DNA of 64,000 bases from Tubiluchus corallicola (GCA_030141605.1 JAQGDQ010000350.1:166098-230097), one strand, 5' to 3'. Shown: positions 1 through 14,030, counted from the first letter of the stretch. A program made the numbers and translations. The notes: generated from the sequence alone by a model not told the origin.

Positions 1-300
1 CATTTTCGCTTTCACAAACACCTGCAACACGTTCGTGGAATATTTTTGCTGTTGAAAATTACGTTAGTTTGTGATGTCATCAGTAGTTGGGCTCGCCCGC
101 CGTTAATTAAGATTTTAATCTATCATTTAGTTATCAGAAACGCTTTTGCAGTATTAATCGTATTAAAATGTATACTTTTATCGGAAAATGGGATAGTATG
201 TGAAAACACATCCTGTCTTCCTTTAACTCAAAGTATTGATTTGTGTACAACATGTGAAAATACTGACGTTGGTGGAATAAAATAATCTCATTCATACCAA
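1..300 (+). repeat. partial copy of a dispersed repeat family
   Basis: This stretch matches, with many substitutions, parts of 11150-11320 and 15290-15450, and in reverse orientation 56215-56420. Shared landmarks are a GATGTCATCA/GATGCCATCA segment, a CTCGCCCGCC segment, a run resembling TTTTTAATCTATTACTTAAT and TTAAAATGTATACTTTT. The open frame at 46-285 has no recognisable domain and lies inside the repeat, so I do not call a gene. The left end is cut by the window edge. Confidence 0.6.
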
Positions 301-468
301 CTTTGTAAGACAAAATTCCCAGGTGCCTTAAAAACTAGGCCATTCATTTATGGCATAGCTTAAAGCTGATTACTACAGGTTTTGTTTACAAGAGCCATTA
401 TGGCTTTTCAATATTTACCTTTGTTTGTGTTTAATAAACATATTTATGCTTATAAAATGTTTGACCAT

Positions 469-775
469 TCACTCGACCTTTTTTAACGAATCATAAAATT
501 TTCTGATGTCATTTGCCTCCAGAAAGAGGTCATCTTCACGTATAAAAGGCCCTCTAAGCTCAGAGTTACAAGAAGTTTTCTGAAGACAAGACACGAGCTT
601 ACAAAGATCGCCTGGAAACATAAGGTAAAACAAGTTGGTTTTTTGCTGTACATTTACATCGGTAGATAAGCTTATTCTTATTATTCTCAATGTTGTTGCT
701 GGGGTAGTCACTTCCACTGTCACTGCGGTTGTGGTTGCCACAGTCGTTGTCGAAGTTGTTGTTGTTTTTACATCA
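469..775 (-). CDS. candidate 3'-terminal coding exon, Thr-rich, unknown function
   Basis: An open frame on the minus strand runs from a possible splice acceptor (TTTTAG at 776-781 on the minus strand) to a stop at 469. It starts with a mucin-like run rich in Thr and Val (about residues 1-30) and continues as roughly 70 residues of mixed composition with three Cys. There is no ATG at its 5' end, so it would have to be the last exon of a gene whose other exons lie to the right. That gene would then span the plus-strand peptide gene at 0.9-1.9 kb. An ATTAAA lies some 35 bases past the stop. I recognise no domain and found no partner exons. It could equally be a chance open frame. Confidence 0.25.
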
Positions 776-889
776 CTAAAAGTAACACTTTCTACTTAAA
801 AGTAAAATTTACTCAATTGTGCGAGTCGATATACAACTGCAAAACGAATGTGTTTTACAATGAATAAAAGTTTTTTCTTTTTTTTTCAG

Positions 890-1911
890 AGGAACTGTAA
901 CATTTGGATTCTCAATGAAGACAATAATCATTTCGCTGATTGTTATGATGGTTGCTGTATTTGCAGTTATCCACGCTGAAGATGAGGAAGGCAGTGGTTA
1001 GTTTAATTCATGTTTTAATAAAACATCACAAAGCACGCTAGTGTTAATATTTGTTACTAAACTAAATGTAAAACTCATATCTAAACTAAAATGTTGCCTA
1101 TAAAGCCTGGGATCGTCATCAAAAATTGCATTAAATTTTAATTTTAATAAATTCACTGCAGCGCCTCTTACGTGTACTCACTAAAATGGAAATAGTATAT
1201 TTCGCTTTTTGTAATTGTGTGTTAAATATAGTACGTGTATTCGAACTCTACAATTCTGTTATACGAATCGAAAAAGAGAAACCAATAGCCACTCATGATA
1301 AGAGGGTCAAGGGGTCAGAGAGAAAGACAAAGATGTGAATGCATCGGGCTAATATCAGCAGAAAAGGACCTCATATAGCTAATTTGCTAGTGACGAAATG
1401 TTCTTTTGACAATAAAGCTGTGTCAGAACATCCTGACGATGTCCTTTTTGAATTGACTTTATAAATTCAAATGTTTTTTTTTTTCATTTTTAGAAGCTGT
1501 CGAGAAACAATTCTCGTTTGAGAAGGTCGATCCTTCCTTGGAAAGGAGCAGTTATTACTGTAGAAGTAAGTTAGTTATATTTTCACAAAATGCTATTAAA
1601 TTAGATTTCCTTCTGTATAAAATGCTTTAAGACTTTAACAGTCAGCAATGTACATGAATATTATTGATATAAAAATGTTTTGACTTTACGTGATTAACAT
1701 AACCTATAGGGTGGTCGATACAGGGTGATGCGATAAATCGCAGTTTTGTAACTTTGTCTGTACAAAAACAGCCTCATTGGTTTGATGAAAACTCAATTCT
1801 TTGATTTGTTTAGATGGACACACCCCTCGATGTCACTATGAATGTACACGCATAGGTTACTTCACTGGATTCTGTGACTGCAGATTCGATTGCTATTGTG
1901 GACGATGCTAG
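890..1911 (+). CDS. secreted eight-cysteine defensin-like (CS-alpha-beta type) peptide precursor
   Basis: Coding exons are 915-996, 1494-1565 and 1814-1911, giving 83 residues; splice phases agree and all junctions are GT-AG. A poly-T/C tract and AG at 888-889 put an intron in the 5'UTR. Residues 1-21 form a signal peptide (Lys at 2, long Ile/Val/Met core, Ala at 21). Next comes a short acidic pro-region and then a Cys-rich C-terminal domain with spacing C-X7-C-X3-C-X9-C-X-C-X3-C-X-C-X2-C. The C-X3-C, the Gly-Phe-Cys gamma-core-like step and the terminal C-X-C-X2-C are the layout of eight-Cys invertebrate defensins (mollusc type), known as extracellular antimicrobial peptides. The mature N-terminus is uncertain; an Arg at 49 just before the Ser-Ser-Tyr-Tyr-Cys segment is a candidate processing site. 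An AATAAA lies at 2386. No close family member is identified, and other CS-alpha-beta functions are possible. Confidence 0.75.
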
Positions 1912-2429
1912 AAGATTACTTAATGATCGTCTTGTAAATAATTGTCTGTTGTGGTGAAATAATGAAAGTAGATTAAGTATGATCTTCTGTGATTTAATCT
2001 TTGCAAGAGCAAGTTAATTATTTTTACTCATATTTTCTTAGGATATGATATTGATTATTGAGATTTTTCTAATGATCTAGTATAAAATGATAAAACCAAT
2101 GTGAAGTTGGTTTGATTAACTCATTCTGACATAAACTTTGCAATCTTTATGTAAATTTCGTCAAAGCATATTTCATATTTTTAGACAGTTCGTGCTTAAA
2201 CGTATAAGTTCTAATACCCACGATTTAATGAACATAGCAATGCATTCTTTATAACTGTGACAATAATTGATTCTTAAGTATTAATTTTGTTCCTAGATTT
2301 CAGAGCTATCATGTTATTTACCCTGTGTATTTATTCAAAGATTTAATTACGACATTCATTGTAATTCGAAAACAAAAAACATAACAATAAAATTTTTTTT
2401 CAGATTTACGAAATCGTGTTTTGTTTCAT

Positions 2430-2532
2430 AGTGTAGTGTAGTGTAGTGCAGTGTAGTGTAGTGTAGTGTAGTGTAGTGTAGTGTAGTGCAGTGTAGTGTA
2501 GTGTAGTGTAGTGTAGTGTAGTATAGTTTATT
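2430..2532 (+). repeat. pentanucleotide microsatellite (GTAGT)n
   Basis: About twenty GTAGT units with two GTGCA variants. The array lies some 500 bases downstream of the peptide gene's stop codon. Open frames across it are low complexity and are not annotated. Confidence 0.95.
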
Positions 2533-2534
2533 AT

Positions 2535-3905
2535 AGTGTCACCTTTCATTTTACAACAATTTAAAACACAAAAGTACGCACAGTTACAGTAAAATGCTTT
2601 ATCGACAGAGTTATGAGACACCTTAGAAATCATTAAAACATCATTTTACCCATAAATTAAAACAGTAATTAAACAAACATTAACACATTATCATTACACT
2701 ACTTAAAAATGTTCTTTTTTCCAGCATTAGGAGGCAAATTTTGGCATATTCTTTTAAACAAATATACCTGACAGTATCTGACATAATTTATCATTAACGT
2801 TGAACATATTAAAATCATTGATTTTTGGGCTGAGACACTGGAATAACAAAACGCGAATATCATCATAAATGGGACAACGAAAAAAAAAACATGTTTTTCA
2901 GACCTGACGCAGAAAATGACACAGTCTTTCATCATCTGGGATATTACTGTACCGTCCAATTTCTTTCAAATAGGAACAACCCCACATCTAAATTTAGCTT
3001 TTGGGCGATATACTTGATACATATAATTAAGCGTTACAGTCTTTTTTAAAAAGCTTATAGTGTGGTTTAAACTATGCACCTAATTACATAGGCCTAAACT
3101 CGCTGTCGGAACACCGATAACTGAAATTCCTTATGTAGAAAAATCACTTCTCAGTGCATGATATACATTCAGATGCAGTGATCAGACCCGGGAAGAAGGA
3201 ATTTTTCATAACGGATTTCTTTCCTTACTAATGCTGTGTCGTGTGAAGTTTGACACTGATTTCGCCTCGGTGACCTGGCTATACACGCATAAATAAAGGA
3301 AAAGGTTAACATGAAAAATATTTAATACTTTACAGAATTTTCACTACCAATTTTCAAGGTTCGTTCTCAAAGTCACGTGACCTTACCTATTTATGCGTCA
3401 AAATTACATGGCCGTTTGAAATGTGAATTACCTTCAGTAGGCCTACATAAATCAGATCCTACAGACTGCAATGGCCAACTGTTTCACAGTGATGTTTGCT
3501 AAGTAGGCTACTAGCGGTACATAATTGTGCAAAGTTTTAATAGTACATTGAGCTGGGTGAGTGCTTGGTAGCATAGTAATATATCAGCAACTTCGTTATC
3601 TATAGGTTACAACAGGTAGGCAGATGCACAAGCCATAATATAAATACAATTGACCCTATTAGTCTGCAAAAATGTTCTGAAAACACAGCACGTAGATTTA
3701 CTAAACACAACTACGTCACTGGTTTCACAGCACCACTTCCGTAAGCAGACTTGTATGGTACATATCACAAAATAAGAATCCTGACATATGCAAAACAACA
3801 GTGCAGCAGCAAAGTGTATTGCAATTACAAATGCGTTGGTTTTTGACAGTTATATACATTTAGTAATACAAATGCTATAATTATTATAATAAAATAATAT
3901 AATCA
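2535..3905. other. intergenic, no gene seen
   Basis: AT-rich sequence with no domain-bearing frame and no obvious TIR element. AGGCCTA-type motifs occur near 3091, 3440 and 3500. Short minus-strand frames at 2699-2959 and 3607-3798 lack similarity I can recognise. Confidence 0.5.
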
Positions 3906-3906
3906 G

Positions 3907-6150
3907 TACAACACAAATATAAATCTTCTCACCTTCTCACCATCCTCCTGGTAGGTTTTCATCTGTCAGCCGCCGAACACTTGATAACGTCTCTCCAGGT
4001 GTCTCTGTCTTCATACGTCTTCTCCTCCTCCACATCCACCAGTCGGATTCCTCTCCTCGCAAGCGCCTCTCCAACTCCATCAAGCCATCTCTTCCGGGGC
4101 CTTCCCACTGGTCTTTTGCCTTGCGGCTTCCATTCAAGATATTTCTTTGCCAGTCTCGTGTCGTCCATCCGCTTAATATGCCCATACCACCTCAACTTGC
4201 TCTCCTCAATCTCTCTCAAGAGTGGTTTCACTGAGAGGTCTGACCTTATCTGTTCACTTCTGAGTCTGTCTATCCTTGTTACACCCCTTATAGTCCGAAG
4301 AACTTTCATTTCCGCTGCCTGTAGTCTTGAGGATGTCTTCGTTGTAAGTGACCAACATTCAGTTAGTTCCATATGTTAGTATTGGTTTCAATATTGTGTT
4401 ATATATAGTTGTCTTGACTTGCTTGGGTATGCACTTCTCTTTCAATAGGGGATACATCATCATAAAATTTCATGTATATTTCTCAATCCTCGCACTCAAC
4501 TCCGTTTCCTGAATATTTCCTTCATCCACAACCACCCCAAGGTATTTATAGGAATTTGCCTGGTGCAGCTTCCTGTCTTCCATATACACATCAAATTCCT
4601 CTCTTCTACGGCTTATGTGCATGAACTCAGTCTTTCCCTTTGCCGTGTTTATGCTCATTCCATTATTATTCATTGTTGATAACCATGAACTGGCCACACC
4701 CTGCAGTTCTTGTATGGTGTCCACCATCACTGCCACGTCGTCCGCGTAGGCGAGGACTTGCTGGTTTGGTCGTGGGTTTGTATCTCTGATGCACTTGTCC
4801 ATGAATATGATATATAGGAGCGGGGACAACCCGTCTCCTTGTCTTACACCTGCTTCGATGTTAAACCAGTCAGTCTCCACGTCTCCTTTTCTTACCTTAC
4901 TCACACTATTGCTATAGATGCTCTTGATAACTCTTATCAGCTTTTTGGGAACAGAATACGGCGGCTCCGACATAATCTTCCAAAGCAGCTTTCTTGGGAC
5001 ACGGTCAAAAGCTTTCTCCATATCAATGAAGAGAGCAAATTTGTCCCTTCCCCACTCCCAGCTTTTCTCCATTATCATCTTCATCACAAACACAAGATCT
5101 GATGTACTTCGTCCTGGTCGAAATCCGTACTGCCATTCTCCCAATCTAACCTCGACATGTGTACGAAGCCTCCTCTCGATTATACTACTGTATAGCTTTC
5201 CACAGTGGGACAATAGGGAAATGCCCCTAAAATTTTCACAAAGAGCTTTATCTCCCTTTTTAAATATCGGGTTAATGACTCCTCTCTGCCACTCTGGTGG
5301 TACAGTTTCTTGTCTGTATGCGTCCTGCATTATGGTTAGCAGGAGCTTCTGCGCCTCCTCCCCAGCTTCCTTCACAAATTCTACAGGGAGGTCATCATCT
5401 CCTGTTGCTTTACCTCTCTTCATCCGTGTTATGACCCCCGAGATCTCAGCTCCCGTGATGTCCTCGATGAGTTCATTCGGGTCGATCTCTAGGTCCACAT
5501 CCACTTCCAATTCTTCACTTCCTCGTACGTTGAGCAAATCATCAAAGTAGTCTCTCCATCTGTTAGCGATGTCATCTGGTTGCACGAGCAATTGTCCATT
5601 TTGATCTTTAATTGCGTAGGTTTGTTCTTTAGCACTACTTCTGTAATTCTTTGTCATTGAGTAGAGCAATTTCTTTGTTCCTGCATAGTCAGCCTTCAAA
5701 TCCTCTCCGATGTTTTCCCACACTCTAATCTTTTCTTCTTTCTTTACTTTTTCAGCTCGATTCCTGGCTAGTTCGTATTCTCGTCTATCTTCGGGTCTTC
5801 TTCTCTTCATCCACTTTCTGAATCATCCCATCTTCTCTTTAACTGCACTCTTTACTGCTTCCGTCCACCAAGGTGTAGTTTTCTTCCTTCCTTGATACGA
5901 CTTTTTAGAGCCCAATGTATCTGCTACGGCAGATGAAACGATTTCTTTATATGTTTCCCAGTCTCTATTTTCAGCTTCCACTATTTTGTTGTTTATAACT
6001 TCTCTCATAGTGTCGGCAGTTTCTGAGTCTCTCAATTTTTCTATATTAAATCTCTGTTTCCCCTTCTTTTTCGGTAGCTTTTCTGTTTTCCATGTCAGTG
6101 TTGCTATCACCATGCTATACACATGTTGTGTATACAACACAAATATAAAT
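3907..6150 (-). mobile_element. 5'-truncated LINE (non-LTR retrotransposon) with 18-bp target-site duplication
   Basis: The 18-bp direct repeat TACAACACAAATATAAAT flanks the insert at 3907-3924 and 6133-6150. The insert, 3925-6132, carries reverse-transcriptase coding sequence on the minus strand. Its 3' end (low coordinates) ends in two GGTGAGAA-like units in place of a poly-A tail. The 5' end lacks the endonuclease domain, as expected from aborted target-primed reverse transcription. The target lay beside an (AAT)n tract. The C-terminal region, with a WYGHIKRM motif and GRPRKRW, is typical of RTE-like and related LINE ORFs in invertebrates; the clade is not settled. Confidence 0.9.
3959..6132 (-). 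pseudogene. LINE ORF2 remnant: reverse transcriptase and C-terminal region, broken
   Basis: Three pieces read in order on the minus strand. The segment 6140-5823 is the linker before the RT; its extreme 5' bases belong to flanking DNA. The segment 5810-4470 is the RT core, with an Asn-Pro-Ile-Phe-Lys-Lys-Gly-Asp motif, a FIDMEKAFD motif and the catalytic YADD in LAYADDVAVM. The segment 4372-3959 is the C-terminal region. Pieces one and two are in the same frame, separated by an in-frame TGA at 5823-5825. Another TGA at 4467-4469 ends the RT piece and a frameshift near 4370 precedes the C-terminal piece. The copy cannot encode an active protein, but the breaks are few, so insertion is not ancient. 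Confidence 0.85.
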
Positions 6151-9011
<2,861 letters not shown>

Positions 9012-9180
9012 CAGTCAACGTCGATTATAAGATACTTGCTTATAAGGGAGATTCGCTTACAAGAGACCACCAACACCGATCCCGATTTTTCGTAACGTTT
9101 TTTCGAGGTAAAAATCTTCGTATATAAGGTACTCGGATATAAGTGGATATCTTCAAGTCCCGCGTAAATAGTAATCTATG
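9012..9180 (+). mobile_element. possible pogo/Tigger-like TIR remnant
   Basis: Beginning after TA, the sequence CAGTCAACGTCGATTATAAG resembles the CAGT-ending, GATTATAA-type termini of pogo/Tigger elements. It continues with repeated TATAAG words typical of such ends. No matching opposite end or transposase was found, so this is at most a fragment. Confidence 0.3.
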
Positions 9181-9380
9181 TAAATTACCTCGCTACCTAA
9201 AATTACCTTAAATCAGGGACCTACGATCAGTGCAAAAATGATAGATTTTTTAACTTCAATTTTTCGCAACTCGGCTTTCAAACCAGTTTCCGCAGTCACA
9301 TACATCTCGCATCACTGAAGGAGCTTCCTACATATTGTTTGTACTTTAATCCATAAAACTCCATTGCGACTAAACTTTAA

Positions 9381-10740
9381 CTAGGACCACTGAATTTTAC
9401 TGGAGAGGTTTTGCTTCTGGTGAGTTTTCACATGTCCTGCTAATGATCCAGATTGAGTGAAAGCTACACTACACTGATTACATTTATAAGGTTTCAGTCC
9501 TGTGTGAGTTGTTATATGTCGCTTTAAAGTGCTTGATTGTGCAAAAGCAGCATCGCAGCTATCACACTTGTAAGGCTTTTCTCCTGTGTGAGTTCTTACG
9601 TGTTCTTTTAAGTGTCTTGATTGTGCAAAACGTGCATTGCAGTGGCAACACTCATACGATTTTTCACCTCTAAGAGTTTTTAAGTGTCGTTTTAAATTGC
9701 CTAAATGAGCAAAAGTAAGAGAACAGTGGTCACATTTATAAGGTTTTTCTCCTGTATGAATTCTTAAATGTTCTTTTAAGTTTCCAGACCGTTTAAAAGC
9801 GGCTTTGCACCAAATACATTTAAAAGGTTTTTCATCATTGTGAATCCCCAAATGACATTTTAAGAGGCTTGAATGAGAAAAGGCAGAGTTACATAAGTCA
9901 CATTTAAATGGCTTCTCTTCGGTGTGTGTTCTCAAATGTTTCTGCAATGAACTTGATGCAGTATAAGCGGCGTCACACTGATTACATTTATATGGTCTCT
10001 CTCCTGTATGAATTCTTACATGACGTTTTAAAGTATTTGGCCAAGAGAATGCAGCATCACACTCATCACATTTGAAAGGCTTCTCTCCTGTGTGAGTTCT
10101 CATATGACTTTTCAAACTCCAAGCTTTAATGAACGCAGCATCACATTGCGAACATCTGTAAGGTTTTTCTCCTGTGTGAGTTCTAACATGACGCTTATAA
10201 TCGCACGGAAAAATAAATTCAGCTTCACAGTAATCACATTTTAAAGGTTTATCTTTGTCGTGGGTTCGTATGTGATGTCTCAAAGAACCGGAGTTAGAAT
10301 AAACAGCTCCACAATGTTCGCATACAAATACCTTTTCTTCACAGACATCATCACCATGATCGCCATGATGTGCCACACCTTCTACAGCTTCAGTTGAGAT
10401 GTTAGTCTCTTGTTCTTCAGGCATGAAAGTATCTTGATCATCATGGTATGCCATTTCACTGTTGCTGTAAGTTTTTACATTGAATGTTGACACTTCTGGT
10501 TCACATTTCACTGGCGCAGAAAAATCTTCTACATCCTGATTTATCAATTCTTCATTACCACAATTTGTTGTCACATTTCCTAAAACACAAGTTTCAATTT
10601 TTGGAACGACAACAACTGCTTGAACATTGTTGTCGCAATCTTCTGTGACATTTTCTAAAACATTATGTTCCATTTTAACACTTACAAAGTCTGTCTGAAC
10701 AGTTGGATTCATAGTGATTATTCATGAGCTTCATCTGTAT
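9381..10740 (-). CDS. C2H2 zinc-finger protein, 11 fingers
   Basis: A single coding exon, ATG at 10712 to TAG at 9381, gives 443 residues. A minus-strand acceptor (TTTGGCAG before 10740) shows that an upstream 5'UTR exon exists. Residues 1 to about 128 are acidic and non-finger. They contain two related blocks (each with ...EN/GNVT...NC/DCxN...) and Lys-x-Glu sites of the form VKME, PKIE and VKCE, matching or near the SUMO consensus. From about residue 130, eleven fingers follow, joined by TGEKP-type linkers, which is the standard DNA-binding array. Finger 8 ends HLKTL, so its second zinc-binding His is Leu; the other ten are intact. No KRAB, BTB or ZAD domain is visible. The likely role is a nuclear sequence-specific regulator; the target is unknown. 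ATTAAA lies at 9345-9350 downstream. Confidence 0.92.
10675..10734 (-). promoter_or_regulatory. overlapping upstream ORF of the zinc-finger mRNA
   Basis: In the 5'UTR part of the exon an ATG at 10734-10732 opens a 19-codon frame, with a second in-frame ATG at 10725. It ends at TAA 10677-10675, after the main ATG at 10712 and in a different frame. Scanning ribosomes that use it would bypass the finger-protein start, so translation may be repressed or depend on leaky scanning. Confidence 0.6.
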
Positions 10741-11756
10741 CTGCCAAAAAGAAACAAAAGACAAAAATAAAGGCTCGTATTTTATTAAATAATAATTTTC
10801 TAAATAAGAGTAAAGGACAATTCAACATAATGTGTACAAGAATAAAAGAAATAAAAGAAAATTCAAAAAATATAGCCTATAAAAGTAAGTTGAGATTGTA
10901 ATTGATACAGCTAGCCAAATGAAATCTGATCAAAAGGGAAGCTTTTTCAGCCCAGTCGTTGTATTCAAGCATACTCACTTAAAAAAGGTACCACTCGGTT
11001 CAGAGGTCTTCGATGTTTAGGACCTCATGTATGAGCAGCAGAAAATGTAAATATTTGTTGAGTTTTTGTATATCACCCTGAATGTTCTACAGTAGTACCA
11101 TACTTTAATATTCTCTATTGCAACACGATCACGGAATGTGTCTGCCTTTGAAAATAATGTTCAGCTGCAATGCCATCAATAGTTCCGCTCGCCCGCCTTC
11201 TGATAAGTTTTTAATCTATTACTTAATTATCAGAGATGCTTTTCTGCAGTTTGATTGGTGTTAAAATGTATGCTTTTTACTGTACTTCAAAATGGATTGG
11301 GATATGAAAACTTATTGTTTACCTTTGAAAGTGTACCTGGCAACCAACTGGCAGGTGGAATACAATAAAATTTGGATGTTGATGTCATTAAACTGCAAAT
11401 AACTCAGCTTTGTAAATTGAAGACAAATGGCAAAAGTTATTTTACGATATTTAAATTTAATTTAATTAAGGTATATGCAAAATAGAAGAGAATGGAATCT
11501 CATCATTTAAATACAGCTGATAGTGCCCTACAGAAATAAAATTAATGAAAAAACAATTATAATGAATTGAATTAATGCAGACTGATCTAAAGCATGCAAA
11601 TCCAAACACTGAAAAAATAGAAACATGTAACTACTACCATAAACAAAGCAGTTAGCCAAATTTCTAAACGAAAATAGATTTTCTGTAAAACCAAAAATAT
11701 CTGGTTCGATTCAGAAGCAAATAAAAAAATATTTACACAATTTATTGTTATCTTTA

Positions 11757-12667
11757 TATGTGCGCTTGCATAGCAAAATCATCCGTAAGTCTAGTTATCC
11801 ACATATCGTGAATCTCCATTTCATGAGGACCATTTTGATACCAAGTTCATTGCTCTATGTTATTTCTAAGCTGAGATAATCCACATTGAAGTTGAGGTGC
11901 AGGCTGCACACTGAAAAACATAATCTTGAGAAAATCACTGTTAAAGTTGGCCATTCCTTTTTGTCGCATTTCTAGAAAACACTTAGCAGACGCACAAATG
12001 TTGTTACTTAGTTTATTTTGATACCAAGCTCATTGCTTTATGTTATTTCTAAGCTGAGATAATCCACATTGAAGTTAAAACAGTGCTATGATGCTCCAAA
12101 GCACAATGTGCCAAAAATTTTGTCAAATGTTAATTTGTTGCTTTTTATAAAAACAAATGCTATATTTTAGCATCAAATTATCTAGAAAATGTTCAAAAAT
12201 ACTAAAAATCACATTTTTTTTGAGCCCCATACTCACTTTTCTGGCATGAAATTAGTACTGAATTGTAAAAAACTTGTATTCTCGTATTTTTTGTAGCTCA
12301 ATGAAGCAATCATCTTGTTTTAGATTTTTCTGTTGCCAAGCCCCGACCTTCGTCAGTAAGAGCCATTTATTGGTTTTAAACATTATTTCAATGTGTTCTT
12401 GTAAAGACTGTAGCAACCAACACTTGAACGGTTGCCAAGTAGAAACACAACAAAAAACAATGATCAACTTTAATAGCAATTTTCTCAAGATTATGTTTTT
12501 CAGTGTGCAGCCTGCACCTCAAATTTAAGGTGGATGATCTGAACTTAGAAATAACAAGCAGAGTAGAGCACATGATTAACATGAAAATGAGATTCAGGAT
12601 ATGTGAATAGCTAAAAAAGCATAATTGCCGACTTATATACGATTTTGCTCGGAAAGCACACATTTGT
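11757..12667. mobile_element. fold-back (long inverted repeat) element, copy A
   Basis: The left arm contains GCTGAGATAATCCACATTGA, GGTGCAGGCTGCACACTGAA and AAACATAATCTTGAGAAAAT. These reappear reversed and complemented in the right arm around 12460-12560. The outer parts also pair (GTGCGCTTGCATAGCAAAAT against ATTTTGCTCGGAAAGCACAC). Each arm is about 250 bases with mismatches. The centre contains an extra direct copy of the GATACCAAGCTCATTGCT section, making copy A longer than copy B. No coding content. Confidence 0.75.
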
Positions 12668-12899
12668 TATTATGATTAAATGCATTATTCAGCTGCTTCG
12701 TTCTGTAAGCAACTCAAAACACCTGAAACCTAGCTCGTTACCAAGTGTATCCAAACTAAAAATATATGTCATCATAAAGTTCACTGTAAGGTTTTCGCAG
12801 GCTGACAATTATTTAAGGCAGTTAAGGTTTAGATGGACGTGGAATAAAAAAGGTGCAACACCCTGCTTATATAAAACATTAATATTCAAACAAAAAGTT

Positions 12900-13629
12900 G
12901 GCGCTATTACACTTTTGCACCGCCTAGCTTTTCCTGGCCTATTGGTTGTTTTCACGCCTGCAAGCCAGAAAGCAGACCAACAGGCCCTAATATACACCAT
13001 ATTCCCATAATATTATTGCTTCTTGCGCTTTATAAGTCCAGATTAAAATCATGCATTACTTACCTACAGCCGCCATTAAAAGCTGCACGTGAATAACCGT
13101 GTTTACATCACTGATGCGCAATCGCTCTCGCGCGGTGACGTGTGTGGCCCTTAATCTGTATTTTTAGTTTCTTCGCATAATTTATGATTATTAGGGTTGC
13201 AGCTACGGGAGTTTGTATCGTACCGCGGGAAATTATTTTAGACGACTACAGTTATTTATCATTAATTTTATTTATTACTGTAGTATTATTACTATTAGAT
13301 TATAAAAAAAGTAAAGGTTTTTTCTTTATTTCGTAAATGCGGTGAAGATGGAAGTGTGTCACGTGCCTTTTAACCTAGGCCCTGATAATGCATAAACTAG
13401 TACGAAATTTGTCACGTGACTACACACACAAACAAGATGGCGATACGCCCTGTATAGGTGTAAAACTGTGAATACAGTGTAATAATTAAATATATTATTA
13501 AATTACAATTAGATTAGCGGAAACATTCACTGATGACGTAAGAATAATTTTAATAGAATGATGACTTACGAGCCTAAAAACGAGTAATAACCTATAAAAA
13601 GCTAGGCGGTGCGAAAGTGTAATAGCGCC
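12900..13629. mobile_element. 730-bp non-autonomous DNA transposon with ~33-bp TIRs and 9-bp target duplication
   Basis: The ends are GGCGCTATTACACTTTTGCA... and its near-perfect complement (one mismatch in about 33). CAAAAAGTT occurs immediately outside both ends (12891-12899 and 13630-13638). Copy B has CAAAAAGTT only once (16802-16810) with the flanks joined, which is an empty site proving insertion. A TIR starting GG with an 8-9 bp duplication is compatible with Mutator-like or Merlin-like superfamilies; I cannot choose between them. Internal frames have no transposase similarity. Confidence 0.9.
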
Positions 13630-13897
13630 CAAAAAGTTTTCGCAATACGAAAACACAGCACTATTTTTTTATCCAGGAAATAAAATGGCCTTACGTATTA
13701 TGCTGTAGATTACGTCTTACACGATTTTGTGTCAAAAAATGAAAACATACGACTTTAGCAATACGAAAACTCTTCATAATTACAAGGCGTACGTCATACG
13801 CTGCTTTATTCACCACGCCCGTTATATTCTCAGGTCATTTCGCGTCAGTCGCGCGTATTACTAGTGATTATTGATTATTGGTTGTAACTTAGCTACC

Positions 13898-13899
13898 AC

Positions 13900-13943
<44 letters not shown>

Positions 13944-14030
13944 GTAATAATAACAACAACAACAATAATAAAATAATAATAATAATGACAACAACAAAAA
14001 CAACAATTGTAGTAGTAGTAGTAATAATAA
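13898..14030 (+). repeat. (AAT)n/(ACA)n/(GTA)n microsatellite block
   Basis: Runs of AAT, then AAC, more AAT and finally GTA triplets, closing copy A of the ~2-kb unit. Confidence 0.95.

Larger units (their letters stand above)
10998..13905 (+). repeat. copy A of a ~2-kb repeat unit, interrupted by a 730-bp element
   Basis: From about 10998 the sequence aligns base for base over long stretches with copy B (15121-17180). Both carry the same internal landmarks in order: GAGCAGC(A/G)GAAAAT, CTCGCCCGCCTTCTGATAAG, a fold-back section, then GTTTAGATGGACGTGGAATA and GTCATTTCGCGTCAGTCGCG. Both end in (AAT)n. Copy A alone contains the TIR element at 12900-13629. Partial relatives lie at 1-300 and 56215-56600. 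It could be a large non-autonomous transposon or a segmental duplication. Confidence 0.85.

Noticed and set aside
2699-2959. 86-codon minus-strand frame with hydrophobic segments
   Set aside because: No domain, no splice support, AT-rich composition typical of chance frames here.
4839-5550. Plus-strand frames of 87 and 210 codons
   Set aside because: Antisense of the LINE reverse-transcriptase region.
12645-13010. 121-codon plus-strand frame
   Set aside because: It crosses the border of the 730-bp TIR element and shows no protein similarity.
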